From the NCBI RefSeq assembly GCF_964340395.1, contig NC_135556.1, forward strand, positions 1,231,001 through 1,295,000: a stretch of DNA of 64,000 nucleotides. Direction: 5' to 3'. Shown here piece after piece: positions 43,925-54,844 of this stretch. The first letter of the stretch is position 1, and every line of letters begins with the position of its first letter. The DNA comes from Glandiceps talaboti. Taxonomy: Eukaryota; Hemichordata; Enteropneusta; Spengelidae. A program made the position numbers and the translations under genes. The notes below the pieces were generated by a model that worked only from the letters and a program-made list of their open reading frames with translations, was not told the origin of the DNA and made no database searches.

Positions 43925-46355
43925 ACCCATTAGACTGGGAATGACGTGAATAATCTATTAATTCCAAGGGGTTCCAGTGTTCCAAGACGGAAAATGATTT
44001 CCTCTTCCTTTAACCCCAATACTTTCTCATCACCAGAAACCTTACAAATTCCTGAAATAGATATATCTGATACACTGTGATCGTTGGTAATAAAATGCAT
44101 AGATACGGGATAGTTACGATTCTTTGTTTGAATCTCAATTCTAATAGTTACATCTCCGGTCAGGCGGAGATGTTCCACGAAACGATCACCAAGACGACGT
44201 ACAGTCGAACCTATATATATATATATAAAACCACATTTCTGACATGTAATGCAATGCACTACATTAGTACTAATACAAGTAAATCTACTTGTAACAGGCA
44301 CTGTTCTTAGGGCCAAAAACATGATATATTAGTATTAATTTGCCAAATGTTCCTTTGTACTTAGACTTATCCGCATTTTCCAATTAGCCCTCTAGTCACA
44401 TTGTATTCATTTTCACATTTCTTGTAAATAGTAGTTTTTAGTAGTTACATTGTATTTCACTATTTCTCGTATCAAGTATTATAATTTAAGTAGTAGGTTG
44501 GATCATGGACACGACTAGGTATGCTTACCCATTTCCATGATCCCCACCAGAATTATATTATTTCATTAGCATTTTTTTTTATGTATTCATACTTTTGTCT
44601 TTTCTTTCGTTATTGTTTAACTTTGGTGAAATAAAGATTCATTCATTCATTCATATGTACCACATCGAGTACGATCGCATGGAAATGAACCAGCATTAAC
44701 TTTCAATTCATGTTGTTCCCTATGGACAACCATATCTCTAAGACTGGTATCACGACGCCAAGCTGTTAAAGGTACTTCAGGAAACAATGAATTGGTAACC
44801 CTATTAGAACGTAAGATATTAAAATGCTTGTATATAATGTTCTTAACTCTAGTGGAAAAGGGATGGTATGTTAGAGCTAATATGGGACGATCGTTGTTGC
44901 TCTTCTGATCATATGATTTGATACAAGCTTCCCTAGACAAAGATAACACTTTAAGTAACGCCGCATTGGTAATCGACACTGGATAACCACGTTGATGGAA
45001 GTACGTGCAAAATCCAGCAGACCTTTCTCTGAAATCCAAATCACTACTACAAATACGACGTAAACGAAGTAATTGTGAATAGGGAATGGAATCTTTACAC
45101 TTATGGGGATGTGATGAACCATATTGCAAATATGAATGTGAATCAGTAGGTTTAGTATGAATAGATGTAGCTATATCATCACCATCAATCCTAACGGAAG
45201 GAAATCAGGGAAATTGTTAGTTCAGAAATATCATAAGTATACTGAATAGCAGGATTAAAATTACATATGTAGTTAATAAATTGCATAAGGTCCTCAAGTT
45301 TGAGTGAAGCTGCACCAACACCGTCATCAATAAATCGTTTATATAGATCAGGTAAGATCCATTGATACGAGGTGAAAATAAGGTGTTCTTGATAAGACAT
45401 AAATAAACAAGAATAACTAGGTCCAAGACAACTTCCCATAGCAACGCCGCGTTTCTGCACAAATACCTGTCATTAAAGGTAAAAAAATTACAGGTAAGAA
45501 CAAGTTCAGCCAATCTCAGAAGTACGTGGGTAGGAGGGTCAAGTACAGGTCTTAAATTGAGGTAGTGTTCACTTGCAACTAAACCTTCGTTATATGGTAT
45601 GGAAGTATACAAGGACTTAACGTCTATAGAAAAAAAGGTATCGTGGCTTACCTTGTTGGGATTGGAAGCCATTAAGTACTTTAAGAGCATGGTTCGTATG
45701 TACGTTAATGTAGGTAGGCTGAGATGCCACAATAGGTCGTAAAAGGGCATCTAAATCACGCGCGGTGAATATTGACCTTATGTATCTTGTGTAGTCAATA
45801 AACACGGCTGTCCTAGGTCGACGGACTATAAGGTTGCGTGCTTCTGTAGGTAATTCGCCAGCGGATATAAAAGCGCGTTAAATAGTATCCATAATTTCGC
45901 TCCGCACGTCTTCTGTAGTATATCACCTTCCAATTCCTGGTAAAAATCCGTGTTTAAAGGTTGTCTCTCTGCCTCAGCTACATACAGATCTTTACGCCAA
46001 ACAACTACCGCTCCGCCTTTATCAGCAGGCTTAATAACGAAATAGCATCGCGTTCTTCCTGTTACTGAAAGGGAACTTGTTATTAAATTTAATAGTATAA
46101 ACCTCGCCTGCAAACATTGATGTAATGGTCAATAGTACGATTGCGACCAGCAGTCGTTGGTTATTGGTATCATTAACATGAGCTTCACGCTGGGTATCAA
46201 TATCATCATCAGCAAAGTACTCTTTCAAGCGAAGACGACGTAAAAAAAACTTTCGACATCACGTTAACATAGAACTCGTTGATATGAGATTTAATAAGAA
46301 TGTATGTAAGTCCCCTACTAAGAACATTCCGTTCTGAATCTGATATATTAAGGTC

Positions 46356-46356
<1 letters not shown>
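43925..46356 (-). pseudogene. Penelope-like retroelement, main copy (RT plus GIY-YIG), degenerate
   Basis: On the - strand, broken into several frames, in order: 'RNVLSRGLTYILIKSHINEF' (N-terminal, about 46300), 'CYFVIKPADKGGAVVVWRKD' (about 46040), 'FFSIDVKSLYTSIPYNEG' (RT motif with DVKSLYTSIP, about 45610), 'GVAMGSCLGP' (about 45440), 'LYKRFIDDGVG' (catalytic DD, about 45330), 'STRVKNIIYKHFNIL' and 'SLRDMVVHREQ' (about 44800), and the GIY-YIG endonuclease 'CQKCGFIYIYIGSTVRRLGD' (about 44200). Penelope elements pair a telomerase-related RT with a GIY-YIG nuclease. Frame breaks and a LINE insertion (44336-44653) make it inactive. The 5' end is cut at the microsatellite at 46357. Confidence 0.88.
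44336..44653 (+). mobile_element. LINE 3'-UTR insertion with (ATTC)n tail inside the Penelope element
   Basis: Absent from Penelope copy 1 at the matching position (between attagtattaat and atgtaccaca). It ends tttggtgaaataaag followed by attcattcattcattcat, a common simple-repeat tail of non-LTR elements. It has no ORF, so the source family is uncertain. Confidence 0.6.
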
Positions 46357-46387
<31 letters not shown>

Positions 46388-46431
46388 TACATACATACAT
46401 ACATACATACATACATACATACATACATACT
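46357..46431. repeat. (AC)n/(ATAC)n microsatellite
   Basis: Located at the 5' border of the main Penelope copy, as also at copy 1. Confidence 0.95.
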
Positions 46432-47365
46432 GTTGCGAATCGAATCTCACACAACATAAGCACTCAGACAGCAGCAACTAATTATAAAGACACTAAGATA
46501 TTCTTGTTTTTGAGCTTCAGAATTATTTATCAGCACCAAATTATCACATACAACGTAATAATGTTAAAAATAACCCAGTTCAACATAATCTATCTTACAC
46601 CAGTGTTCTTTGGTCTCTACGCTGGTCTTCAACGGCGGCTGAACAGATGGTTTTTGTCGGAATGACGAAATAACGTGTACAGAAATTGTCCGATACGTCT
46701 TTACGAATGTTAAAGTTCGCTATTCTCGAACTGCACTGTTTTTCACACAAAAGCCTTTACCTTTGACGGCTATTTTTTTTGTATATGTAGTGCAATTGCG
46801 AACAATAGCCACTTCAGGAATAAATGACAAATAGATCTCCTAATTGGCCAAGCAAATTGGTTCGCTGCTGCTCAGAATAACAAAAAAAAATGTAAGACGG
46901 CAACACTTTATGAAAGGTGTACATTGTACTTTAACGTGCATTGGGTATTGCACTCCAATACACGGGACCTCTATTTTACGTCCTGTCCGAGGGACAAAAG
47001 TAAAGTATAAAAAGGAATAAAAAATACATGAGACATACAAGTGTACAAATATCCATACGTTCTACAGAGGAGGCAAAATGCACTACTGGAAACCCAAGTG
47101 ACCAATAAAAGAACAAGACCGTACTAGAGAATTACAGCACCAGGTCTTACTGCACTGTTTTCTGGCAGTTTAAGGAACAGGTCCAGCCAGCTCATAAATC
47201 ACAAGTGCTCTAGTAAGCCAGGTGAATTGCCTACATCTCTTGAATCACCAGTCATGCATTCCACCCCTCACCAAGTGATCATACCTTGCCAAAGATAACA
47301 TGAAGCATGATTACATGAATTACACAGGATTAAAGTCTGTCTGTCAATGGTGCTATATTAAGTGT
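46432..47365. other. Intergenic, no gene seen
   Basis: Short ORFs only. Nothing recognised. Confidence 0.5.
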
Positions 47366-47823
47366 TTGTGCACTCGGCATTTGAAAGACTGGATACCATC
47401 ACTGTTAATTTTTCCTACGACTACATCTGGAAGGTTGTTCCACATTCTTATTGCAGAGTGAAGGAAACTTCTATCCAGTTGGCTATGCACCCAACATGGA
47501 ACATTCTCGTTGCCAGTAGGTAGTAGTTATCTCACACTTACTTCAAAGGTGGATGTGGACATTTTATACAGGTGAACAATGCACATTAAGTTCCGACGAA
47601 AAGCATACACGTGGATAGCTGAACTCTGACGCACCAGTACACGTCGACCAAGCGTCACTGCTACCTTGCACCACTGTTGTCCTGGCGAAGTCTGACTCCC
47701 ACCTTCTACACTAACATAAGACGTTTTTCTCTCTAAATAGTTTCTCATTGTCCCAATATCCATATACTCTCTCGACCAATCAAAAGATCTACCGTCTCTC
47801 GAGTCATTATGATAATAGCTCAT
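47366..47823 (-). mobile_element. LINE (CR1/L2-like) RT C-terminal fragment
   Basis: On the - strand a frame with 'FRRNLMCIVHLYKMSTSTFE' continues past a stop into 'LLPTGNENVPCW', 'LDRSFLHSAIRMWNNLPDVV' and 'GIQSFKCRVHKHLI' then stop at about 47366. The 'R.WN.LP..V......FK..V..HL' pattern is the usual end of CR1/L2-like RT ORFs. Truncated, with one in-frame stop. Confidence 0.7.
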
Positions 47824-47919
47824 CCAGGTGGACGTCTACACAGTTGTATGTTAATAAATTCAGAGTACAAAATAAACTATTTCAAATACATTTGTGCTAA
47901 TCAACCCAAGCTCTACGTA

Positions 47920-47972
47920 ACAATACATACATACATACATACATACATACATACATACATACATACATACAT
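47920..47972 (+). repeat. (ATAC)n microsatellite
   Basis: About 13 tetranucleotide units, about 130 bp upstream of the second Reeler gene's ATG. Confidence 0.95.
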
Positions 47973-48106
47973 AATACGTAATAAATTAAAATGATAATTT
48001 ATACGATTTTGCGATAATTTACTGCACGTGTGATACTATTTACGAATAATTACTAGACTGTGTCAAACTGGGTTCATACTACCGTGTTCCTTCGTACGAA
48101 GATAGA

Positions 48107-48347
48107 ATGGACCGAATAATAAATCTGAATATTCGTTCCGTCGTGTTCACGGTTCTGTCGATCAATCTGACTATTCATCAGTTCATACATTGTCATCCAT
48201 GGGGAGCACCGAAACATGCCTGTTCCGATATGATACCGGGTCATTTGAAGGAAGGATACTCGGACAAGCCGTTGCATCCACAAGTAAGCCATGGACCTTT
48301 TACGATCAGTGCACAGGAAGAATATGTCCCTGGAACTACGGTCAACG
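48107..48347 (+). CDS. Reeler-domain protein 2, exon 1 (signal peptide and start of domain)
   Basis: ATG at 48107 gives a hydrophobic leader (SVVFTVLSINLTIHQFIHC) and then 'WGAPKHACSDMIPGHL', the Reeler N-terminal signature with its Cys present. 'GPFTISAQEEYVPGTTVNG' follows. The exon ends in phase 1 at a consensus donor (G|gtaagt, 48347/48348). Same exon layout as Reeler 1 at 34150-37847, so the two are tandem paralogues on the same strand. Known exons of this gene: 48107-48347, 59649-59874, 62299-62366. The final exon is not found. Role: secreted or surface protein with a Reeler domain, function unknown. Confidence 0.87.
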
Positions 48348-48739
48348 GTAAGTTATCTGTACAAATCTTACTTGTTAAATTAAAAATTATGCTACAAACC
48401 CTAAAAGAGCCACACTTTCTTATGTATGCAAAAATAAAGAAGACATGCTGGCGAATTCGAAGTGTATTGTTCATTGTCCGTACTGAAACTTTCTACATAT
48501 TATACAATCTGTATTTTTCGTACACAGTTCCATTAAACAGGTAGTTAAACACAGCGGTGACATGCTAATGTCAAATTGTCGTTTCGAGTACAATGTATGT
48601 GTTTCCAGTGTGAAATTACTGGAGTAAGTCTCCAGCTTACGTGATATTTCAATTTTAAAGATAATTGAATGAATAGAAAAGTCGATAATATCGTGGAAAG
48701 TCAACCAGGCTGCATAAGTGTAGGGGAACCCGACAGGAC

Positions 48740-48835
48740 AGAGGGTGATGTATGAATGATGTATTAATCTTATGCGCTTACAGAGGCAGCAAAGGAGTGT
48801 ACGCCCCTTAGAGACTGGTCAGTTTCTTCGGCCTG
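48740..48835 (+). repeat. SINE-related fragment
   Basis: 'ttaatcttatgcgcttacag' and 'agtgtacgcccctta' parallel the SINE body at 16.83-16.88 kb (taatcctatgcgcttaaatg; tgtatgctccccgg). No tRNA head or tail is seen. Confidence 0.45.
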
Positions 48836-49015
48836 AGGGAGGGGCGATGGATTGGCAGGGGGTCACCCTGTTTTATAAATTGGCAGTGTGTATGGGGGAA
48901 AGGTCATCCTGTTTTGAAAACTGTGGATGGGGGGGGGGGTGTCATTGAATTTTGATGGAAGAAAATATCCTTGAATCTATAGTCCCTAGAGATTAGTTCC
49001 ATCGCTTAGTGCCTC

Positions 49016-49312
49016 ATGATGATGTCATATATGCGCGCAAATACAGACGATATTTTCAAAGAACAACAAATTGTAAACGTGTCTGGCTCGTCTGTGACTA
49101 CGAAAGCAAGGAGCAGCCAAAGCAGTGAAATCTTTGCTCGATTCGTCGAAATTTCGGAAGAAGAGTTGGCCAACATCATCTCTGAGAGAGACTCTAAAAA
49201 AACGAAGACAGTACTCAAGACAGCGGTTGGCATTTTGGAGAACTATTGGCCCGTTATTGGGACAACTCTCACGGTTATTGAACGAAATGCAAACAAACTG
49301 TGCTTGCCATAA
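49016..49312 (+). pseudogene. Crypton/DUF3504-type N-terminal fragment
   Basis: An open frame with 'SEIFARFVEISEEELANIIS' and 'ERDSKKTKTVLKTAVGILEN' resembles the N-terminal core-binding-like helix block (F..(L/I)SEEEL..I....DS..TK......V.....YL) of Crypton tyrosine recombinases and related KIAA1958-like proteins, as I recall it. The expected recombinase domain does not follow, so it is a fragment or stray exon. It lies in intron 1 of Reeler 2. Confidence 0.45.
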
Positions 49313-50077
49313 TTATTTTAGTGTGCTGTGGTGTATGATTCTTGTTCGGTGTGTTATAAAACACATGTTGACTGACATTATTCGGCGATGACGTACGTTT
49401 GTTTCCCCTCGGGACTAGCCAAACGAGACTGTTTTGGTGTGACTGGCTAGTCCCTCGGGAAAAAACGTACGCTATCATCCTCATTGTCAGTCAAAATGTG
49501 CACACTATTCTTCAGTATGAACTTGTCAGAAGGGAATACTACTCTTTCTATTTCGGACACTGCATGTTATCGACACTACAAATCCCTACATTAATCAGAT
49601 TCCAGTTTCCGTTATACAAAGTAGGTATAAGCACCTAATGTTCTAACATACCAGTGACTTTACTATATCTGCAATAGCAATGCCAACTCCCCCTCTGGCA
49701 ATGATACAACCATCAGATGTGCTGATCTTTTCAATAATGATATCGATAACCTTTTTAAATAACATGTTTCAACCCTTTGTGTAAAGAATAGTTTAATTTC
49801 TGATACTTGATGGTGATGTCTTGTAAATCTTGGAAGGTATTGTCTGAAGGGTCTGAATAGCCTAAAAATAGGCTTTACAAGTTTGTAAGAATAACAAAAC
49901 TTCCAGAGCTTCCAGAGCTTCCCTAGAACCCCTACAAGAGGTGGACATATCCCACTCTAAAAACTTTCCCCAACCTCTTACTCTCAAGATGCTAATAAAT
50001 CTTTTTTGACCATGTAGTTACTTTTTTACCTTCCGTAAGGAAGGTTTTGTATCGGGGGTCGAAATGTGTGTGTGTGT
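49313..50077. other. Reeler 2 intron 1 sequence, no gene seen
   Basis: An inverted pair occurs at 49404-49460: 'cccctcgggactagccaaac' and 'ggctagtccctcggg', forming a possible hairpin. The rest is unrecognised. 50025-50075 (taccttccgtaaggaaggtt plus TG repeat) looks like the end of a short dispersed repeat. Confidence 0.5.
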
Positions 50078-50313
50078 CACGTAAGGGTTTGACGATAGCA
50101 TGTTTCATCACTTTTGGAAAACGCCCAGTACGTAGTGACGAATTCATAATTGACGTGATCACAGGTAGTAAAGAGTGAAGTATAGATTCATCTCGTAGCA
50201 GCCAGGTAGGGATGACGTCGAGGGAGCAGGATTTTGGAGGCGAAGACATGATGATTTTCTTTACATCGTGTTGAGATACCAGTTCTAAATTAACATTATT
50301 ATTATTCTTCATG
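50078..50313 (-). mobile_element. LINE RT fragment, inverted 5' segment
   Basis: On the - strand: 'LELVSQHDVKKIIMSSPPKS', 'CSLDVIPTWLLRD', 'LLPVITSIMNSSLRTGRFPK' and 'VMKHAIVKPL', the start of a CR1/L2/jockey-type RT domain. It abuts, head to head at about 50313, the + strand continuation of the same type of RT. Confidence 0.8.
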
Positions 50314-51700
50314 CTATTGATGGACACCAAGATGTTATACTTGTTCTATTAGATCTATCTGCAGCATTTGACACGATTGACCATCAAATGTCAATAGACA
50401 ATGCATAAGCTGTTTAGACTCCAGCATCGAACACAACATGTAACATTAAATAATGCAAAGTCTGCCTGTCATAGTTTAAAATTCGGAGTTACACAAGGAT
50501 CAGTTCTAGGCTCCATACCATTTACCATGTATGTCGCACCCTTGGAGGAACTTATTTCGAAATACAATCTATGATGTATGCTGACGACTCTCAACTTTAC
50601 CAGATGATGAAACGATCACAACACATGAACAGAGTCTCAAGCATTGAAGAATGCATTGCTGATATACGAACATCGAACAAATTAAAACTCAATGACTGTT
50701 AAAGACAGAGATAGTCCACTTCTCATCTCGTTTCAGTAAGACCATTCCTATACGATGTCACAATATCACAATTGGGGACAACACTGTCAACACATCATCC
50801 ACAACATGTGACCTTGGGGTTATACTTGATTCGGAACTTAGAATGACTTGTCATGTATTATAACATCTGCAGAGCAGATTCCCTAATAGCCATTCGAACG
50901 ATCGGCTAAATTCGGAGTACCTCGACAACACCAGTACTGAGTGACTAATCCATGCATTTGTTACCTCTAGGCTGGATTATTGCAATTCCATCCTCTATGG
51001 ATTAGCAGACAAAGAGATCCACAAACTTCAACATGTACAAAACACAGCTGCTAGACTTGTTGTCAAACTACGCAAATATGATCATGTCTTACCAGTATTA
51101 CGCAACCTTCATATATTGCCTGTACTTCAACGCATTATGTACAAAATCTTGCTTATTACCTACAAGGCTGTCAACAAACTACATCACCATCCTACATCAC
51201 TGAACTGTTATCCGTTCACAAGCCAATGCGTGCTTTACGTTCCAGCACTCAGCTTATACTTGCCATTCCGCGTGCTGCAACTACTATGTACGGAGATCGC
51301 GCCTTCTCTGTTGCCGGTCCTAAGTTATGGAACACTCTCCCAATCCACATTAGGAGAGTTGTATCGATTGAAACATTCGAGTCACAACTAAAGACATACT
51401 TGTTCACAAACATTTAGGACATGTTGTACTTTTAACAGTAATCAATGAGATTCGATTTTTAGTGAATTGCAAGTTTTTTTGCAAAATTAATTCTTTTACC
51501 TAACATTTTACTTGCCATTGTGATAGTTTTAAAGTTGCTTCATCTTGGATATTAGGTTTTAACAGTTTTTAAGGTCTCTCTGTTTTTATGTTGGACGTTT
51601 TTACTGTTGAACCCTTCATGGTGCTTATTCTTTTTTTAGTTCTGTAAAGCGCATTGAGGCTGTTGCGTAATGCGCTGATAAGAATGTACTATTACTAGCA
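50314..51700 (+). mobile_element. LINE RT (CR1/L2-like) 3' part with 3' UTR
   Basis: On the + strand with many frame breaks: 'DGHQDVILVLLDLSAAFDTI', 'GVTQGSVLGSIPFTMY', 'MYADDSQLY' (catalytic ADD, about 50577), '[20 protein letters not shown]', '[20 protein letters not shown]', '[19 protein letters not shown]' and '[13 protein letters not shown]' before a stop at about 51417. The 3' UTR ends with tgtaaagcgcattgaggc and gtaatgcgctgataag. Together with 50078-50313 it forms a LINE insertion with an inverted 5' part. Confidence 0.88.
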
Positions 51701-52204
51701 TGTACTTGTTATCTTTACATGTTGGTGTTGTCTTCTATAAAGCCTGGCAATTATTGTCCCAAACGGTCTCAATACCCTACAAATTAGCTTTAAGTGTTAA
51801 TAAACCTCCAGATCTTCCGGGACCCCATGAGAGGTGTATATATGCCCAATACAAAGCTCTCACGCCTACCTTTTACTTTGAAGGTGCTATTAAACTTTTT
51901 GAATATTTACCGTGTGATCGTCTAAATTAGTTCGGATGCCATCATTTAAAGTATTTAGTCAAGCAGTCCACTCTGAGTCAAATACCTGTCATGTAAATAT
52001 GATATATGGGGGTGGGGCGGGGGGGGGGGGTTCGGCCTGTTTTTGGTTTTACAGAGATGGGGTAAGTGACCTTTCGTCTGCCTAATGGTAAAATCCACCC
52101 CCACGCCTGGAGAAACTGACCGGGCACTTCGAAATTGAGTTGAGGAAATTATATGGGAATGTTGTGCCGAAATAGGTCTGTAATTGTACGGCACTATTAT
52201 CGTG
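51701..52204. other. Reeler 2 intron 1 sequence, no gene seen
   Basis: Unsupported short ORFs. A G-rich run lies at 52008-52031. Confidence 0.5.
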
Positions 52205-52212
52205 ACAAGCTT

Positions 52213-53354
52213 AAGGCATTATTTAGAAAGTGACAATATTATTAAAGAATGTTTACAAAGCGATTATTATTATTAAAATTATTTAGAAAGTGATTATTAT
52301 TATTAACAATTTTTACAAAGTGATTATTATTATTGACATTATTTACAAAGTGATTATTATTATTGACATTATATACAAAGTGATTATTATTATTGACATT
52401 ATTTACAAAGTGATTATTATTATTGACATTATATACAAAGTGATTATTATTATTGACATTATTTACAAAGTGATTATTATTATTGACATTATATACAAAG
52501 TGATTATTATTATTGACATTATATACAAAGTGATTATTATTATTGACATTATATACAAAGTGATTATTATTAAAATTATTTACAAAGTGATTATTATTAT
52601 TGACATTATTTACAAAGTGATTATTATTATTGACATTATTTACAAAGTGATTATTATTATTGACATTATATACAAAGTGATTATTATTATTGACATTATT
52701 TACAAAGTGATTATTATTATTGACATTATATACAAAGTGATTATTATTATTGACATTATATACAAAGTGATTATTATTATTGACATTATATACAAAGTGA
52801 TTATTATTAAAATTATTTACAAAGTGATTATTATTATTGACATTATTTACAAAGTGATTATTATTATTGACATTATATACAAAGTGATTATTATTAAAAT
52901 TATTTACAAAGTGATTATTATTATTGACATTATTTACAAAGCGATTATTATTATTAACAATTTTTACAAAGTGATTATTATTATTGACATTATTTACAAA
53001 GTGATTATTATTATTGACATTATATACAAAGTGATTATTATTATTGACATTATATACAAAGTGATTATTATTATTGACATTATATACAAAGTGATTATTA
53101 TTAAAATTATTTACAAAGTGATTATTATTATTGACATTATTTACAAAGTGATTATTATTATTGACATTATTTACAAAGTGATTATTATTATTGACATTAT
53201 ATACAAAGTGATTATTATTATTGACATTATTTACAAAGTGATTATTATTATTGACATTATATACAAAGTGATTATTATTATTGACATTATTTACAAAGTG
53301 ATTATTATTATTGACATTATTTACAAAGTGATTATTATTAAAATTATTTACAAA
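52213..53354 (+). repeat. 30/27-bp tandem array with higher-order structure
   Basis: About 38 units of tgattattattattgacatt plus atttacaaag, or its attatatac variant. 27-bp units (tgattattattaaaattatt plus tacaaag) occur at intervals. Because both lengths are multiples of three, an ORF of 358 codons of IIYKVIIIID type spans the array; I regard it as spurious. The order of variant units is itself repeated (the block ending ATA-type, ATA-type, ATA-type, 27-mer occurs three times). Confidence 0.95.
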
Positions 53355-53469
53355 TTTTGTGTATAATTCTGTGAGTGACTTATTAGCTAATTCTAGTTCA
53401 TTAGTCTCAGCTGTATATTCTAGATTTTCTTTGTTCCAGTCATCTAATGTTTGTTGTCTAAATACTACA

Positions 53470-53841
53470 ACACACGATATTATCTTAATTAGTTACTCGT
53501 AATTTTAGTGACTCACCTCTAACACGTTTGGCAATAAAATACATTTCATATCCACCCATGAATCGTTTGTTTCCAGGAAATGTAAATTTATTATTAATAG
53601 TATCAATATCTAAGCTCTATTCTTCTGCCATTGCTTTTTTAACATTACTTAATCTTTTATCTTCCCACTTATTTATTGGTTTTGAAGCTGGAACCATTGC
53701 ACCTTGATCTTCATATTGTTGTAATTCAGATAATGATTGAGCTTCTATAAATGATGTAACAAGGTTTTCTTCATTATCTATATCATCAAACTCTTGTAAT
53801 TCTATATTTTCAATAGGTTTCATTTCAATAAAATCTGCCAT
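53470..53841 (-). pseudogene. Unrecognised ORF A of the AT-rich island
   Basis: An ATG at 53841 begins MADFIEMKPIENIELQEFDD. 74 codons lead to 'WEDKRLSNVKKAMAEE' and TAG (53617-53619). The same frame continues with coding-like sequence (TFPGNKRFMGGYEMYFIAK, then RVRGESLKLRV) to about 53490. The single stop looks like decay of a longer protein. It is acidic in its N-terminal half and basic later. No family was recognised; composition suggests a viral or viral-like source rather than the host, but this is a guess. Confidence 0.4.
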
Positions 53842-54339
53842 GTATATACAATAAGATTACAAAATTATATGTGATAATATCAGTGTTGACAATATTATAC
53901 CAATCATTGTATAGTCATGTATTGGATCACCATTATATTCTTCTTTGTTTCCTGAAATACCTGTTGTTATTTAAATTTGTAGTACATTTGTTTTTATAGG
54001 ATCATCATGTCCTTCCATTTGTAATTACCAGATATTGTTACATCATTGTTTAGAATTTCATATTCTCTGTAGCTTGTTTTTAAACATTGTTATATCAGCT
54101 ATAGTCATTTGTGTATCATACTACTGCGTAAAAGCCATAAAGATGGAGAAATTGCTAAATTCAATTGTACATTTGTTGCATCTATTATTGATTGAAATAT
54201 TGTTATACTATCTACTATATATCTCTATTGATGATAACTCCACTACTTTAAGGCGCTAATAGGTTCAAAAACTCTCTCCTTGTTTCTTGTGCTCCACCTG
54301 ATGCACGAACTATATATTGAAGTTCTTGTATTCGCCAGA

Positions 54340-54830
54340 CTAAATAACACACAGTAAATGCATACCTCTATGCTTTGGTTTAGAGGTTTTAAGATCAGCT
54401 TTCATTAAACCTTTACCCTTTTCAGGAATAAAGTTGTTATATGGTTCATAATTGTCCTTTTTGAAATAAGACCATTGTACACGTGATGAATCTATATTAT
54501 GTATCTGTTTATCAAAAACAAATATCCAATTAATGTATGTCTTATGTTCATCACCTGATTCCATATACATTGTACCATTAAACATATCACCAAACTGTTT
54601 TAAATGACCAGACTTAAGTGCAATATACTAGTAACCGTTCCCTAACCCATTATTACCACTTTTGTAATATTTTAATCGAAAATCTGTATTATAATGTATT
54701 CCAAATTAATCACAGATCATATGATAGAATGCTTCATCGTATGGATTGTCAAACTTATTGAAAACACTGTCAGATGGTAATGCATGCATAGCTTGTACAC
54801 CTCCCTCCTCATTTTATAAAGAATCCGTCT
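54340..54830 (-). pseudogene. Unrecognised ORF B of the AT-rich island, with in-frame stops
   Basis: A single - strand frame reads 'EEGGVQAMHALPSDSVFNKF', 'DNPYDEAFYHMICD', stop, FGIHYNTDFRLKYYKSGNN, then after another stop 'YIALKSGHLKQFGDMFNG', 'TYINWIFVFDKQ', 'VQWSYFKKDNYEPYNNF' and 'KGLMKADLKTSKPKHRGM'. The coding-like reading across at least three stops indicates a decayed gene of about 160 codons or more. No family recognised. Confidence 0.4.
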
Positions 54831-54844
54831 TATAGTATAATAAA

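Noticed and set aside
52290-53366. 358-codon ORF IIYKVIIIIDI
   Set aside because: It is wholly produced by a 30/27-bp tandem array. The composition is unrealistic for a protein and there are no splice or start features.
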